From Rhyacophila brunnea (taxonomy: Eukaryota; Arthropoda; Insecta; Trichoptera; Rhyacophilidae): a stretch of DNA of 64,000 bases. Where the stretch lies: positions 372,001 to 436,000 of the forward strand of contig JAGYXB010001103.1 in the NCBI GenBank assembly GCA_022495005.1, written 5' to 3'. The translations under genes were made by a program, and so were the position numbers. The notes below the pieces were generated by a model that did no database searches, was not told where the DNA came from, and saw only the letters and a program-made list of their open reading frames with translations. This document shows positions 53,556 through 63,691 of this stretch, piece after piece (position 1 is the stretch's first letter; each line of letters starts with the position of its first letter).

Positions 53556-53617
53556 TGTAAGCTGCGTAAGGAAATAAAAAAGGGAATGACTAAATTTGTG
53601 ATTATATTAAGATGCAT

Positions 53618-54060
53618 GTCGCCTACCTACTATCACGGCGACAAATTTAGTCTATGGTTTCGTCATTTTGCAGAATATTTTGAACGAACACGATCTCTGT
53701 AAATTCGATGATGGAGTAATCTAGTCACGAGTCTCTGTAAATTCAATAATCAAAAAACACGCGGTTTTGACATGATTCGAAAATGTGTAAGCATGTAGAA
53801 AATGATGTGAAAACGTTCATTGAGTCATGCAGGTGTCTATGCAGTGCAGTACAACGTGACATGACCTCATTGTTGTTGTGGTGATTTTTGCAGATTTTGC
53901 TAACTGACAATGTTTGTTTAGAGGCTCAAAATGTGCTACGGGATGGAAGCATCAGTCTGATAACATTTTAAACACCAAGAAAAACGATATTACACACTTT
54001 TTTCCGTAGCTGCAGATTACTGTGACGTCACGTGATAGTATGCGACGTGCACCATAATAT
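53618..54060 (+). repeat. Dispersed repeat T, copy 2
   Basis: Reverse complement of 29640-30213. It contains GACAAATTTAGTCTATGGTT, GCAGATTTTGCTAACTGACA, TGCTACGGGATGG and CAGTCTGATAACATTTTAA. It is shorter than copy 1. Confidence 0.6.
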
Positions 54061-54592
54061 ATGTCGCGCTTAATACTTCCTCTACAAAATCACAATGACA
54101 TCGTATTTTATTATTACAACAGAATCTACACGCATTTTTAAATTTTCACGGTTCAATTCCTGGTGCGATCTACTAACATCAATCCCGCCATCAACGCCTT
54201 GAACATGAATGCTATAAGTCACTTGATTACTTGTGAAATCAATACCTAATTGATGCAAACACAGAGTCTGTACGTATGTACGCATATAGAAAGCTACATA
54301 AAGATGCATCTCGAATTACGTAAGTATGTAAACGGATTTCTAATTGTAAATATATACGATTCTTCTCATGCAAATCCATTTTCTCTTTTACGTTTATTGA
54401 CTGATCAATGAATGTCTGAAACGAATACGTGTAAACAGTTTTAGTGCATCTACGGCTTACTAATCATTAATTATCTATTGTTAATGACCATAGACAGGTC
54501 ATTTAATGATTATCGTTGACAATGCCGCTTCGGAAAATAAAATTGTTCAGTTTCAGCTACTCGTTTTGGTGGGACGTTTTAGTGGTTACATG
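54061..54592. other. No recognised feature
   Basis: AT-rich; a 75-codon minus frame without motif. Confidence 0.3.
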
Positions 54593-54759
54593 TAAGTTCT
54601 ACGTATGCAGTTCATCGTGGGATACTTATTCGTGCGCCGCAGTACGTTAAACATGATTTCGTATAACATTTTATCAAATGACGAGTTCTTTTCCGATAAG
54701 AAACCTCACGGTGAACTGTGCTACAGTGAAATGTAATACGTACAGTTTACATGTAACCC
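54593..54759. mobile_element. Short relative of MITE family P with inverted ends
   Basis: GGTTACATGTAAGTTCTACG at the left and ACGTACAGTTTACATGTAAC at the right are inverted copies. The blocks CAGTTCATCGTGGGATAC and CTCACGGTGAACTGTG match the ends of P. The middle of P is deleted. Confidence 0.65.
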
Positions 54760-55042
54760 AGACACATACGGATAAAAGTAACCAACACCAAGGATAATAA
54801 TATAAGGAAGTGGGGATACTCTGATGACCCTACAAACTGTTAAATTAACACAGAAAAAAATAAGGAATACGTGATGGTATATCCGCTTACTGCATCCAGG
54901 TGTAGCGTGGACCAGGAAGCTTGAGGTCCTTGTCTTGGATGGACACAATAAAAGAAGTGGTTTTAAAACGTTTGATTTTTTTTCCATAATACAGTAATAA
55001 TAAAATTGGTAGAGCACATGTCTCTGAGCACGTAGAGTATAC
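54760..55042. other. No recognised feature
   Basis: A 98-codon minus frame (54721-55017) has hydrophobic stretches but no motif. I regard it as chance. Confidence 0.3.
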
Positions 55043-55246
55043 GTTATATAACTTTGAACTTTGTTGTACTTACTATACTGATACGCCTCTTTGCCTGAGT
55101 ACGTCGCATAAAATTAGATCAAATGATATTCACTTGTATTAATATATGTAGTAATAAATAAATAAATAGATAATATATGTAAACGAAATATTTTTAGAAT
55201 ATATTACATCATTTTCATCCTAGAGTCGGAGTGCAAAGTTATGAAG
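55043..55246 (+). repeat. MITE family S, copy 3 (uninterrupted)
   Basis: GTTATATAACTTTGAAC at the left, then TATACTGATACGCCTCTTTG, TCACTTGTATTAATATATG, TTTTTAGAATATATTACATC and GAGTGCAAAGTTATGAA at the right. It shows the pre-insertion state of the hAT target at 36182-36189. Confidence 0.7.
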
Positions 55247-55253
55247 CTCTAGG

Positions 55254-55630
55254 CATGGCCCCCACAAGAGGAGGGGCTGACAGGGCTCTAGTCTGGGGGC
55301 CCGGGCTTAAGGGGCGCCTGGCGTGGCGGATTGACCAGCCAAGTGAGATAAACACACATCAAAAAATTATACGAGTACTAAAAAATGTCGCCAGCGGCGC
55401 TATTTAATTTGAAGCATACTAACATTTAAAAATATGCGGTTGTAAAATGCATTTTTTGATTAATGTTTGTCGATATTCGACAACTCCATAATTCAAGTGG
55501 GTGTGTATTAAGAAATATAAAAATTCACACCACTATTTGGAATACACAACTGTAAATCGTCAGACTGCCTTTAACAGGGGGGCGCCAAAGATTCTAGCCT
55601 AGGGGCCCGCTTCAGGTTTTGAGGCCCATG
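55254..55630 (+). mobile_element. hAT-like element, CATGGCCCCC family, 377 bp
   Basis: It runs from CATGGCCCCCACAAGAGGAG to GAGGCCCATG. The flanks gctctagg and actctaga match at 6 of 8. It is the reverse complement of 14980-15359 with few indels. Confidence 0.85.
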
Positions 55631-55722
55631 ACTCTAGACGTGGATTCGATCCCGCGTCTGGGAAGAATTTTATAATTACTTTTTTCAAAATAATATGTTT
55701 GATCAAGAGCAAGGACAGAATG
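55631..55722 (+). repeat. Possible SINE fragment with a B-box-like word
   Basis: GTGGATTCGATCCCGCGTCT resembles a polymerase III B box in its usual context, followed by AT-rich sequence. The A box would have been lost where the hAT element entered. Not assigned to SINE 1 or 2. Confidence 0.35.
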
Positions 55723-55730
55723 AGTTAGTC

Positions 55731-56300
55731 CAGGGGGGGCCAAACTTTTTGGATGAAGGGCCAAATTCAAGACTTCAAAATAAGCGGCGGGCCGCAAGTA
55801 AAATACAATTTTTAGATAATATACAATATTTATTATCACGAAAAATAAATACTACAAAAAAAATAATGAGAAGATTGAAACTGTTGTACATTTTTTTTAA
55901 ATTCAGGTGTTCATTTTGTAGTTGATATTCTCAAAACTGCTTGTAAATGGGCATCGGAAATATTTGATCGTAAAGAATTTTTATTGAGGTTCATGATCGA
56001 AAATGTTTGTTCACATATAGGTTGATCCAAAAATAACGAACATTTTTCGGGCATTAAATTAAGGGGATTGTAAAATTTGTAGATTTCTTCACGACGATGC
56101 AATTATCTTAAATCATTGTCATACTGCAGATCAATAATATTAAGTTGTAGCTCTGTCGGTACACCATCAATATCTATTGAAAATGGATCGCGTACTATTG
56201 CTAAACAAATTTTAATCTATGTCAATATTTTTTTTTTTAATTTAAAAAATTTATTCGTAAGTGCAATTAATGATGGCGGGCCGCAGTTTGCCCCCCTCTG
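55731..56300 (-). mobile_element. hAT element (CAGGGGGGGCCAAACT family), deleted, perfect TSD
   Basis: The left end is CAGGGGGGGCCAAACTTTTT and the right, on the minus strand, CAGAGGGGGGCAAACTGCGG. agttagtc is exact at 55723-55730 and 56301-56308. It retains part of a transposase on the minus strand. A second copy at 60252-60909 lies in the opposite orientation. Confidence 0.95.
55911..56170 (-). pseudogene. hAT transposase C-terminal fragment, disrupted
   Basis: The minus strand reads TELQLNIIDLQYDNDLR, a stop, LHRREEIYKFYNPLNL, then CEQTFSIMNLNKNSLRSNIS and DAHLQAVLRISTTK. This is the hAT dimerisation region, aligned with the copy at 60446-60808. Compared with that copy it has a nonsense change (LR-E to LR-stop) and an internal deletion before CEQTF. 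The family is the group close to GTF2IRD2/ZBED-like transposase-derived proteins. Confidence 0.8.
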
Positions 56301-56308
56301 AGTTAGTC

Positions 56309-56663
56309 GAATCTCTGACAATCATTCTTCGTAAAAAGTCCGTTTATGTATATTATAATATAACGTCCCATTAAGTATAGTATGCTCTACTTAGTAATGA
56401 ATGAAAAAAGGATAAGTTGTCATTAAAATAAATATAATTAATCCATTTCAAGGAAAAAAATGCAAAACAAATAATTTATTCAATAGCATTTATTAGTATT
56501 ACCATGTTGGGTGGACAAGTTTATTCATTAAAAAAGATAGTTGTACTTACTCAAAATAAAATCTACATAGTATAATATAATATTATAGTACTTAAGTTGT
56601 TTATTTTAATTTTTTTTTCCATGAAGCACTCAGACCGTTTTGGTACATTTTCAGCCCTCAGAT
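56309..56663. other. No recognised feature
   Basis: AT-rich spacer. Confidence 0.3.
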
Positions 56664-57841
56664 GTCAAACACGGGCGTGCACACAGAAAAATGGTTTGGG
56701 GGGTCCATTTTGAAAAATAATCCATAATATATATGTTTTTTAACATTCTCTGGTTAACAAAATCTAGCGGGTGCCACTGAATTTCACATTTACTCCAAAC
56801 ATCCTCACATTTACTTCATGACTTCTCGCCGCTTAAACCGCAGAGTAACACACTTTTTTCCAGATACATTCCCCATACCCAGACACTCCGTACTTTGAGT
56901 CTAGCTATAAACATCTGTTCTGAAGCAAGGTGGTTTATGGCATGACCGCCATTAAACCCAAGTAAAAAAAACCGCGTTGACTGTACCCAAATATTGAATG
57001 GGCGTTAAATTAACGTGTCAAACTAGAATGCATATTATTAACTATTGAAAATAGCATATTTATTAACACGTGTTTAAGTTTATCCCATATTTTTCTACAC
57101 TCAAGATATTTGGCCTGTTATACCACAACCAGTAGGGTAAGCTAGTTCCCATTCATTTTATGTGTCCTGCCTGCAAGTACAAACTAAGTGTGTTCACCTA
57201 CGAGATATTGCGAGCTGTCGCATCGATATGTGGTTATCGAATGCGTGGCTTATCAGTCATGATTATTAGGATTGTTAGTGTCCGCTTCTATTGTCCGCGC
57301 TATCTTGTATTGGGACATATCGCATTGGAATATTAAACCACACGTTGGATGCCTCAGATAGTTGCACTAAATTATGATTGTCACGGGTCTTCAAGTGACC
57401 ACAGGCCGTGGTGAGATGAGTGGGGCAACCCGTTCAGAATGCTGTTATACAGTCAAATTATCCCGGTCAAGGACTAAGGATCGAAGTCCTTAGTCAAGTC
57501 CTGACGAAGCAGATCAACATTTCCCAGTTACTTAAATAATTGAATCACTGATTATTAAAAGATACTTAAGTCCAAAAAAACATGTTCCGACATAATCAAA
57601 GAAAACTGTTTATTTCACTCAAAAAATATAAAAAAATGTGAGCTAATACTAATGAAACACATTAGATTGTATAAAAAAATCTTTATTTTTTTTTTAAATC
57701 AACTAGAGAAAGCTGTTTAAATGCTGGACATAGGGTGTTTTAATTAAGCAAAAAATATAATAAAATAATAACATTAATTTTACCTACATATCTTGAAAAA
57801 CTGCTTTTATTATCATTTTTAATAAATTTGGTAACACATTT

Positions 57842-58233
57842 GACAAGAGATGTCACGGAGACTTGAAGCTTTCGAGATGTGGCTGTATAGGCGCATCCCC
57901 AAAATTCCTTGGACTGACCGGGTGACAAATTTAATGTTGAAGTTCTCAATCGAACGGGGAAGGACCGAGAAGTTCTACGTAGTATCAAAACCAGGAAACT
58001 ACAGTACCTCGGCCACATTATGAGAGGACAAAAATACAGCATTCCCCAACTTGTCATTCAAGGAAAGATCAATGGGAAGCGTAGCAGAGGACGGCGCTGC
58101 ATTTCGTGGCTTAAGAACCTCCGTGATTGGTACGAGTGCAGCTCTACTGAACTGTTCCGGGTAGCAGACGACAAAGATAAGATCGCCTCGATGGTGGCCG
58201 ACCTCCGCTAGGGGATGGCACAATAAGAAGAAG
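57842..58233 (+). mobile_element. 5'-truncated RTE-like LINE insert with (AAG)n tail and 9-bp TSD
   Basis: aacacattt is exact at 57833-57841 and 58234-58242. The insert is 392 bp and ends CAATAAGAAGAAG. It is the reverse complement of the 3' part of 7770-8410, at high identity. Confidence 0.9.
57849..58211 (+). pseudogene. RTE-type ORF2 C-terminal region, frameshifted
   Basis: It reads MSRRLEAFEMWLYRRIPKIP, WTDRVTN, then a 4-nt insertion near 57932 shifts the frame; it resumes VLNRTGKDREVLRSIKTRKL, QYLGHIMRGQKYSIPQLVIQ and ends ISWLKNLRDWYECSS with a VADLR stop. In this copy the PQLVIQ junction is intact, unlike in 7770-8410. No catalytic domain is present. Confidence 0.85.
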
Positions 58234-58706
58234 AACACATTTAATCTAAAACTTCGATTTCGTGTCTTTCTTCACTTTCTGTCGTTTTCCAGTTGATTAT
58301 TTCATTGAAAAATCAAGTGTTGTTGGATTAATATATTTTACCAAGCTTTTTATATCATTCCTTTTTTCTTGTTTATTGGTACATAGGTAACCTTGAGGAT
58401 AGGCCTTAGAAGCAGGCATTGTTACTGGAATTCTGCCATCCCCCAAATAAAATGTATGTCCTACAGAACTTTCAATGAATTGTCATTGTCAACACGAGTC
58501 CAGGACTTTTGTTGTTTTAAGAGTCAACAGTTTTTTTTTTGGCTTGGTTGTATACCAAAGATATGTTTGACTTTAGAATATAGTCCGAAATTTTGAATTT
58601 TGTGACTTATGTTCTTTTAATTATTATAAGTGATTCTATTTGTAAATTCATTCCGTTTCTGGGGATGGCCCGAAATCCCCCCCTTGTGTGCGCGCCTGGT
58701 CGAACA

Positions 58707-59316
58707 AGTATCAAAATACCTGCGTGCCCTTCAGAAAACTTGTTCAGTGATCTTTGGGACCATTACCAATAACCTTGATCGTGTTTTAAAACTTGCATCA
58801 AGGTCCATGGCTTAATTTGACTTTAATAATACTCTGAGAAGATAATTCACCATCTTCTTAAATAAATAAGTAACTACCTGACATTACCTTGAATAATATT
58901 AGTGATGCGTTTATGTGACATACAATTGAGTGATGATAGTATTATTTAAATGTTGTATCATTGTATATTTAACGTTGTAAAGTAGACCAAAACGAGAAAA
59001 GAAGAATTGGAAGAACTATGCTTGTTTTGTTAGACGATGTATAACGCTGAAGGCATCACTGAGATTAAGGAAATGAGAAATGGAGATCATAATGCCAATA
59101 ATTATGATGATTTTATAGGCGGTTATCGAAGTTCAGTGCGTAAATCGATGGCTTTTAATAATCAGGGAGCTCCGAATTCGATCCGGTGAGGTCACAATGC
59201 GATTTTCTCAAAGCTTGTGTGTTTGTGATTACTTCATTTCTATTACTACACTACTGTTTCACTACTATATCACAACCTGTTATAGTGCTAATATATATAT
59301 GAATGAATAGAATATA
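58707..59316. other. No recognised feature
   Basis: AT-rich spacer; a 61-codon plus frame at 58630-58815 includes the end of the hAT element and is not a gene. Confidence 0.3.
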
Positions 59317-59573
59317 TCGTCTTTGTTCTGGCAGAACACACTAACTGGAGAATACTAGTTTTGAGTAATTTGACTTTGAAGTTGTTAAAATATTTGAAAT
59401 GGTCTATCATGTGAGTTTAATAAGTAATCGTAAAAAGGATGACTTTAAAATAAAGACTGTTTATTTATTAAGAAGGTTTCCAGACGGTAAAGTTTGAAAT
59501 AAGGAACATTTTGGTATAACTAACTCAATATGTCATTTTTTCGAATTAGTGTCTTCTGCCAGAACAGTGACGA
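59317..59573 (+). mobile_element. 257-bp MITE (TGTTCTGGCAGAA), copy 3
   Basis: TCGTCTTTGTTCTGGCAGAA at the left and, on the minus strand, TCGTCACTGTTCTGGCAGAA at the right. It is flanked by TA on both sides, has exactly the same length as the copies at 14364 and 50844, and is very similar to the first of these. Confidence 0.85.
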
Positions 59574-60243
59574 TATATTATCTATCACTTTGTATTAACG
59601 CATGTATTATTAAATTTCATACAGCACAAATGAATGTTCAAGACAAAATTCCATCTTTGAGTCAATACAATAAGTTCACTTTAGAGGTGATAACAGCTGT
59701 CAATTCACAGTGGATACACTTTATACAACGTTCAGTGGTGGTCTCAGGGACTTGTAAGCATGCGGCACTGACTGGTTTTGAGGACACACGATAAAAAAAC
59801 ATCCGTTAAATTCTAACAAGCAACGTATTTTATTAAAATTTTAATCTCTTTCCTAAATTCACACCGTTAACTAAAAATAATTATTATTGCAGATGACATT
59901 GATAACATATAATAATATTAGTGCTTTATTTTTTGTGTAACTATAAGTATGTATCAGTTTGAGTGGTTATGTAATGAGCCCCTATGATATTAGTTGTAGG
60001 TTGTAGGGATTGTTATGGTTTAGGTAATACTGTAAAGTCAACTTGTAAGAAATACGCATCTTTATAAGATGTTGGTAAAATTGTATACTTGTATTTGTGT
60101 GGTTTGAACTGTTTCAAGGCCCCCTTTCAAATCTTCTGGCGAAACGATTGCATCATCTGTGTCAAAGCAAATCACCGCTGGTTACATTACTACATATTGG
60201 TTTCTACTATTTATAAAGTCACCGTTCAGTTAAGAATTTCTTA
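59574..60243. other. No recognised feature
   Basis: AT-rich spacer. The 81-codon plus frame beginning in the MITE is not supported. ACCTCTTTTTAAATCTTCTGACGAATCG near 44980 resembles CCCCTTTCAAATCTTCTGGCGAAACG near 60121, a weak dispersed repeat. Confidence 0.35.
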
Positions 60244-60251
60244 GCTTAGAG

Positions 60252-60909
60252 CAGAGGGGGGCAACTTCTGATTACGAATAACTTTTTTTTATATATTTTT
60301 CAAAAAATATTGACAATAGATTAAAATTTGAAGAATTTCTTGTTTCGTAAATGTATTATCTCAGTACGTCTTCCTTGCGTCTCGTCTCACACTATGTAAC
60401 CACTATATTCTACGTTGAACATCGATTTCAATAGATATTGATAGTGTGCCGACAGAGCTACAACTTGAGATTATTGATCTGCAGTGTGACACTGATTTAA
60501 GAGAATTGCATCGTCGTAAAGAAATCTCCGAATTTTACAATGCCCTTAATTCAGACAATTTCGACCAACTTAAAGATTATGAAAGAAAAATATTCGTTAT
60601 TTTTGGATCAACCTATATAAGTGAACAAACATTTTCGATCATGAACCTCAATAAAAATTCTTTACGATCAAATATCTCCGATGCCCATTTAGAAGCAGCT
60701 TTGAGAATATCAACTACAAAATTAACACCTGAATTTAAAAAAAATGTTAAAAAATGTACATCAGTTTCATTCTTCTCATTAATTTTTTGTAATGTTTATT
60801 TTTCGTGATAATAAATGGTGTATATCTAAAAATGGTATTTTACTTGCGGCCCGCCGCTCATTTTTAATTCTTGAATTTGACCCTCAATCCAAAAAGTTTG
60901 CCCCTCCTG
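60252..60909 (+). mobile_element. hAT element (CAGGGGGGGCCAAACT family), deleted, perfect TSD
   Basis: The left end is CAGAGGGGGGCAACTTCTGA and the right, on the minus strand, CAGGAGGGGCAAACTTTTTG. gcttagag is exact at 60244-60251 and 60910-60917. Most of the transposase is deleted; the 3' coding end is kept. Confidence 0.95.
60419..60808 (+). pseudogene. hAT transposase C-terminal fragment (dimerisation region)
   Basis: After a stop at 60416-60418 the frame reads SISIDIDSVPTELQLEIIDL and QCDTDLRELHRRKEISEFYN, then YERKIFVIFGSTYISEQTFS and IMNLNKNSLRSNISDAHLEA, and stops at 60808. The SEQTFSIMNLNKNSLRSNIS stretch is the hAT C-terminal dimerisation motif in the GTF2IRD2/ZBED-like branch. No zinc finger or catalytic DDE region is present and there is no ATG at the true start, so it is a remnant. 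There are about 130 codons without a stop, so this copy is less damaged than 55911-56170. Confidence 0.85.
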
Positions 60910-60917
60910 GCTTAGAG

Positions 60918-61695
60918 GATAAATTAAATGACATCCTGTAAAGCTCTTATCTGCTTCGGCAAATACAAGATTATCCACCAAGCCATGACAGACTAAAAAA
61001 ATGTTTTATATAATAATTTATTAATTATCCCCATCGAACTCGTTTTAATAGATAAGTAATTAAAATTCGTCCAATCAGCGCAGTGTCCGACCTTGCTCGT
61101 TCAAGTGAGAAAAACATTGTGTAATTAATATTTGCCTGGCCTTCAAAAATCGCCAACAGACCAATAAGTTTATTTACGCCATAAAAGTTACTAAAAAAAA
61201 AACAGATGCACTTTTGCGGTTGGCAATGAATCTTTGTATCTGACCGCGGCGAAATTCGAACATCGAACGAAAACAAAATTGATTTGACTACGAATAAAAA
61301 CCTCTTTATTATGTTGTAATATATTTAGTTGTTATGGCAATGTTTTGCTAAAATAATTTACCCATTTCAAATATTTTAAAACACAATACAATTGTTGTGA
61401 AAGACTATAATATTAAGAAGTATTGTAATATAGCAATATTTTTTCATTATTTATAATAGGTAGCATTACTTGATTATGGGAAATTGAATGTTCAATGAAG
61501 TAATGCTTTTAATGAACACAAAAAACTTCCCATTTACGTATATTAGAAAATCAATAAATTATTATTGCTTTTATCGTTTTAAAAGATAAATGATAATATG
61601 AAATATTACGTGATAGAATACATACATAAAACATTAAAAGCGATATACTCCAAGTAATAAAACGTAAACATCAAAAAATACTTAAAAATTAAACG
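60918..61695. other. No recognised feature
   Basis: AT-rich; an 83-codon minus frame (61025-61276) shows no motif. Confidence 0.3.
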
Positions 61696-61703
61696 ATTTC
61701 GAT

Positions 61704-62112
61704 CAGGAGTTGTCAACCCGGTACCTACCGCCTACTAGTAGGCGTTCCAGCTTTCATGGTGGGCGGTAGAGGCATCGGCCTCAGTGAATAGTTTATTAAA
61801 TGTATCTATGTAAAAACTTCATGCTTCTATGTATGCAAAGTATAAATAAAAAGATAGATTTAACTACAGTAAATGTTTTATAAAGATGTATTCTGCCAAA
61901 CCTAGCGAAAGTCTGACATAAAGTATTTGGTAAGTAATTATTATTATATGCTTTAACTTACTGTAACTTGTGCTTTATAAATTTTATAAAGTAAATTTAC
62001 TTCCCTACATCATAAATCACCATTACTGTGGAACCGGTGGGCGATTAGAAAATTTTATTACTAACAGAGATACAAAAGTTGGCGGTGGGTATAAAAAGGT
62101 TGACTACCCTTG
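61704..62112. mobile_element. hAT-like element, CAGGGGTAGTCAACC family, 409 bp
   Basis: The left end is CAGGAGTTGTCAACCCGGTA and the right, on the minus strand, CAAGGGTAGTCAACCTTTTT. The flanks atttcgat and atttggat match at 7 of 8. The interior is the reverse complement of 28394-28841 (GGTGGGCGGTAGAGGC, CACCATTACTGTGGAACCGG). Confidence 0.9.
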
Positions 62113-62120
62113 ATTTGGAT

Positions 62121-63247
62121 GGTTAAGCTGTTATATTGCAGGGCCGTTTTAAGACTTTCGTATGCACTGTAAAATGGCAGTCGTTTGACATTTCTAGCAA
62201 TATATTATTTGTGTACAAATATACAATCAACAATCTTGCTTTGCCGAATGGATTCCATATTATGTAGACCACATTGTGAAACTGATTGGATCAACTGCAG
62301 TGTAGTGTTGTTTGGCGGTTGTATTTTTGGGGTTATTAAGGATTTATATGGTCAAAATTGTTGGAATATATGAAAGCAAATATCGGTGTTTCATTAAAAA
62401 TATATCCACCATATTATCTGCATGAATCGATGCTACTAATTTCCAATGTCCAACAATCATTCATTAGGATGATACATATTTCATCTTTTTTTTTTGAGAA
62501 AATGATCTCTGATCACCAACAACTTCATAGTTCACTTTCACTACTTTCAATTGAAAAATGATGTTATGCGACATAATAATAATATTATCTATGATAATAA
62601 TATTATGACATTCGAGACATCCGAATTAGCACACAAAAAAATATCGCAATGTTACCATGACTACACAATCGCGTCTATGTTTAAATCAGTGAGGATTATT
62701 ATAATATAAATAAACCTTTTTAAATAAAATTATCAGGTATTAGTAATTTTTAATTTTTCGTTTTAAAGTAATTATTTTTTCATGCACTGTGTCTATTGTG
62801 CCTTGTGGATAAACGGACCTCATAATTATACAAGGGAGAGTAGAATTCCAGATAGCCAAGACTTACGACGGTTGATAAAACATAGCAATCCGTACTGAAG
62901 AGAGACCAAAATTACATGGCTTATTATTTATTCTAAATAATAATAATTACTTAGGTATATATATTTAAATAATATTATATATAACATTAAATACTTCACA
63001 TAAGTATAAATGTAGCCAATATACCAAAATAATCAATTGTGGTTTATGGATGTTTTTTTTAAGAAAGAGAGTATTAATTATTTTAACATTTAGGCTTGTT
63101 AGAATTCCATTTTACAAAATGATATATTAGTATATTAAATTCTACAGACTGGTTTATTTTGGTCGATAGTTATTTCAATTGTCACACCATAATCAGTCAT
63201 GTATTTAAACAAACCATACAATATTAAATTTAATAACCAGTTTTAAA
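62121..63247. other. No recognised gene; possible solo hAT end near 62139
   Basis: GCAGGGCCGTTTTAAGACTT at about 62138 has the form of a hAT end but no partner was found. AATAATATTATCTATGATAATAATATTAT near 62577-62606 is a small inverted repeat. No coding sequence. Confidence 0.3.
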
Positions 63248-63251
63248 TTAA

Positions 63252-63687
63252 TACCCCGTTTACGCGTGCATGGATATAAATACTGCTTAAAGTATTTATT
63301 ATCGCGGCCATAACAAGCAAATGCACGTGTAAACACTATTATTAGATTGCATGCATGTATCAAAAAAGTTCAGAAGCTTCTGAATTTTCACGAATAATTG
63401 ATAATTGCATGGCGGTGCACATGCGCAGTAGAACGATAGTGGCGAACCTGCCGGAAGAAATACGAACTACACCGAATAGAATATTTTGGCGTCTACATCG
63501 ATCTACAAACTTGTACGAACATGTCAAATAGCACCAATACGATGACAACATCGCGTTTCGCTTGCACTTAAATAATGAGATTTGAGAGACAGTTAATAGG
63601 TACTTTTACGTGTAAACAGTTATTACGGCGATAGTTTAATATGCATTCTATTGGTGCAATTGAATACATGCACGTGTACAGGCGCTA
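63252..63687. mobile_element. TTAA-target (piggyBac-type) MITE, 436 bp
   Basis: TTAA flanks both sides (63248-63251 and 63688-63691). The ends are TACCCCGTTTACGCGTGCAT and, on the minus strand, TAGCGCCTGTACACGTGCAT. A relative lies at 33429-33837. No ORF. Confidence 0.85.
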
Positions 63688-63691
63688 TTAA

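Larger units (their letters stand above)
56672..58698. mobile_element. hAT-like element, C(A/G)GGCG(T/C)GCACACA family, about 2.03 kb
   Basis: The left end is CGGGCGTGCACACAGAAAAA and the right, on the minus strand, CAGGCGCGCACACAAGGGGG. The flanks gtcaaaca (56664-56671) and gtcgaaca (58699-58706) match at 7 of 8. GGGGGGTCC / GGCCCGAAATCC-type blocks lie inside the ends. It is the longest transposon here but has no transposase frame. An RTE insert lies at 57842-58233, and a worn Y-like patch (CGTGTTTAAGTTTATCCC) near 57069. Confidence 0.7.

Noticed and set aside
54721..55017. 98-codon minus ORF
   Set aside because: It begins in the AT-rich flank and ends inside a P-type MITE; no motif.
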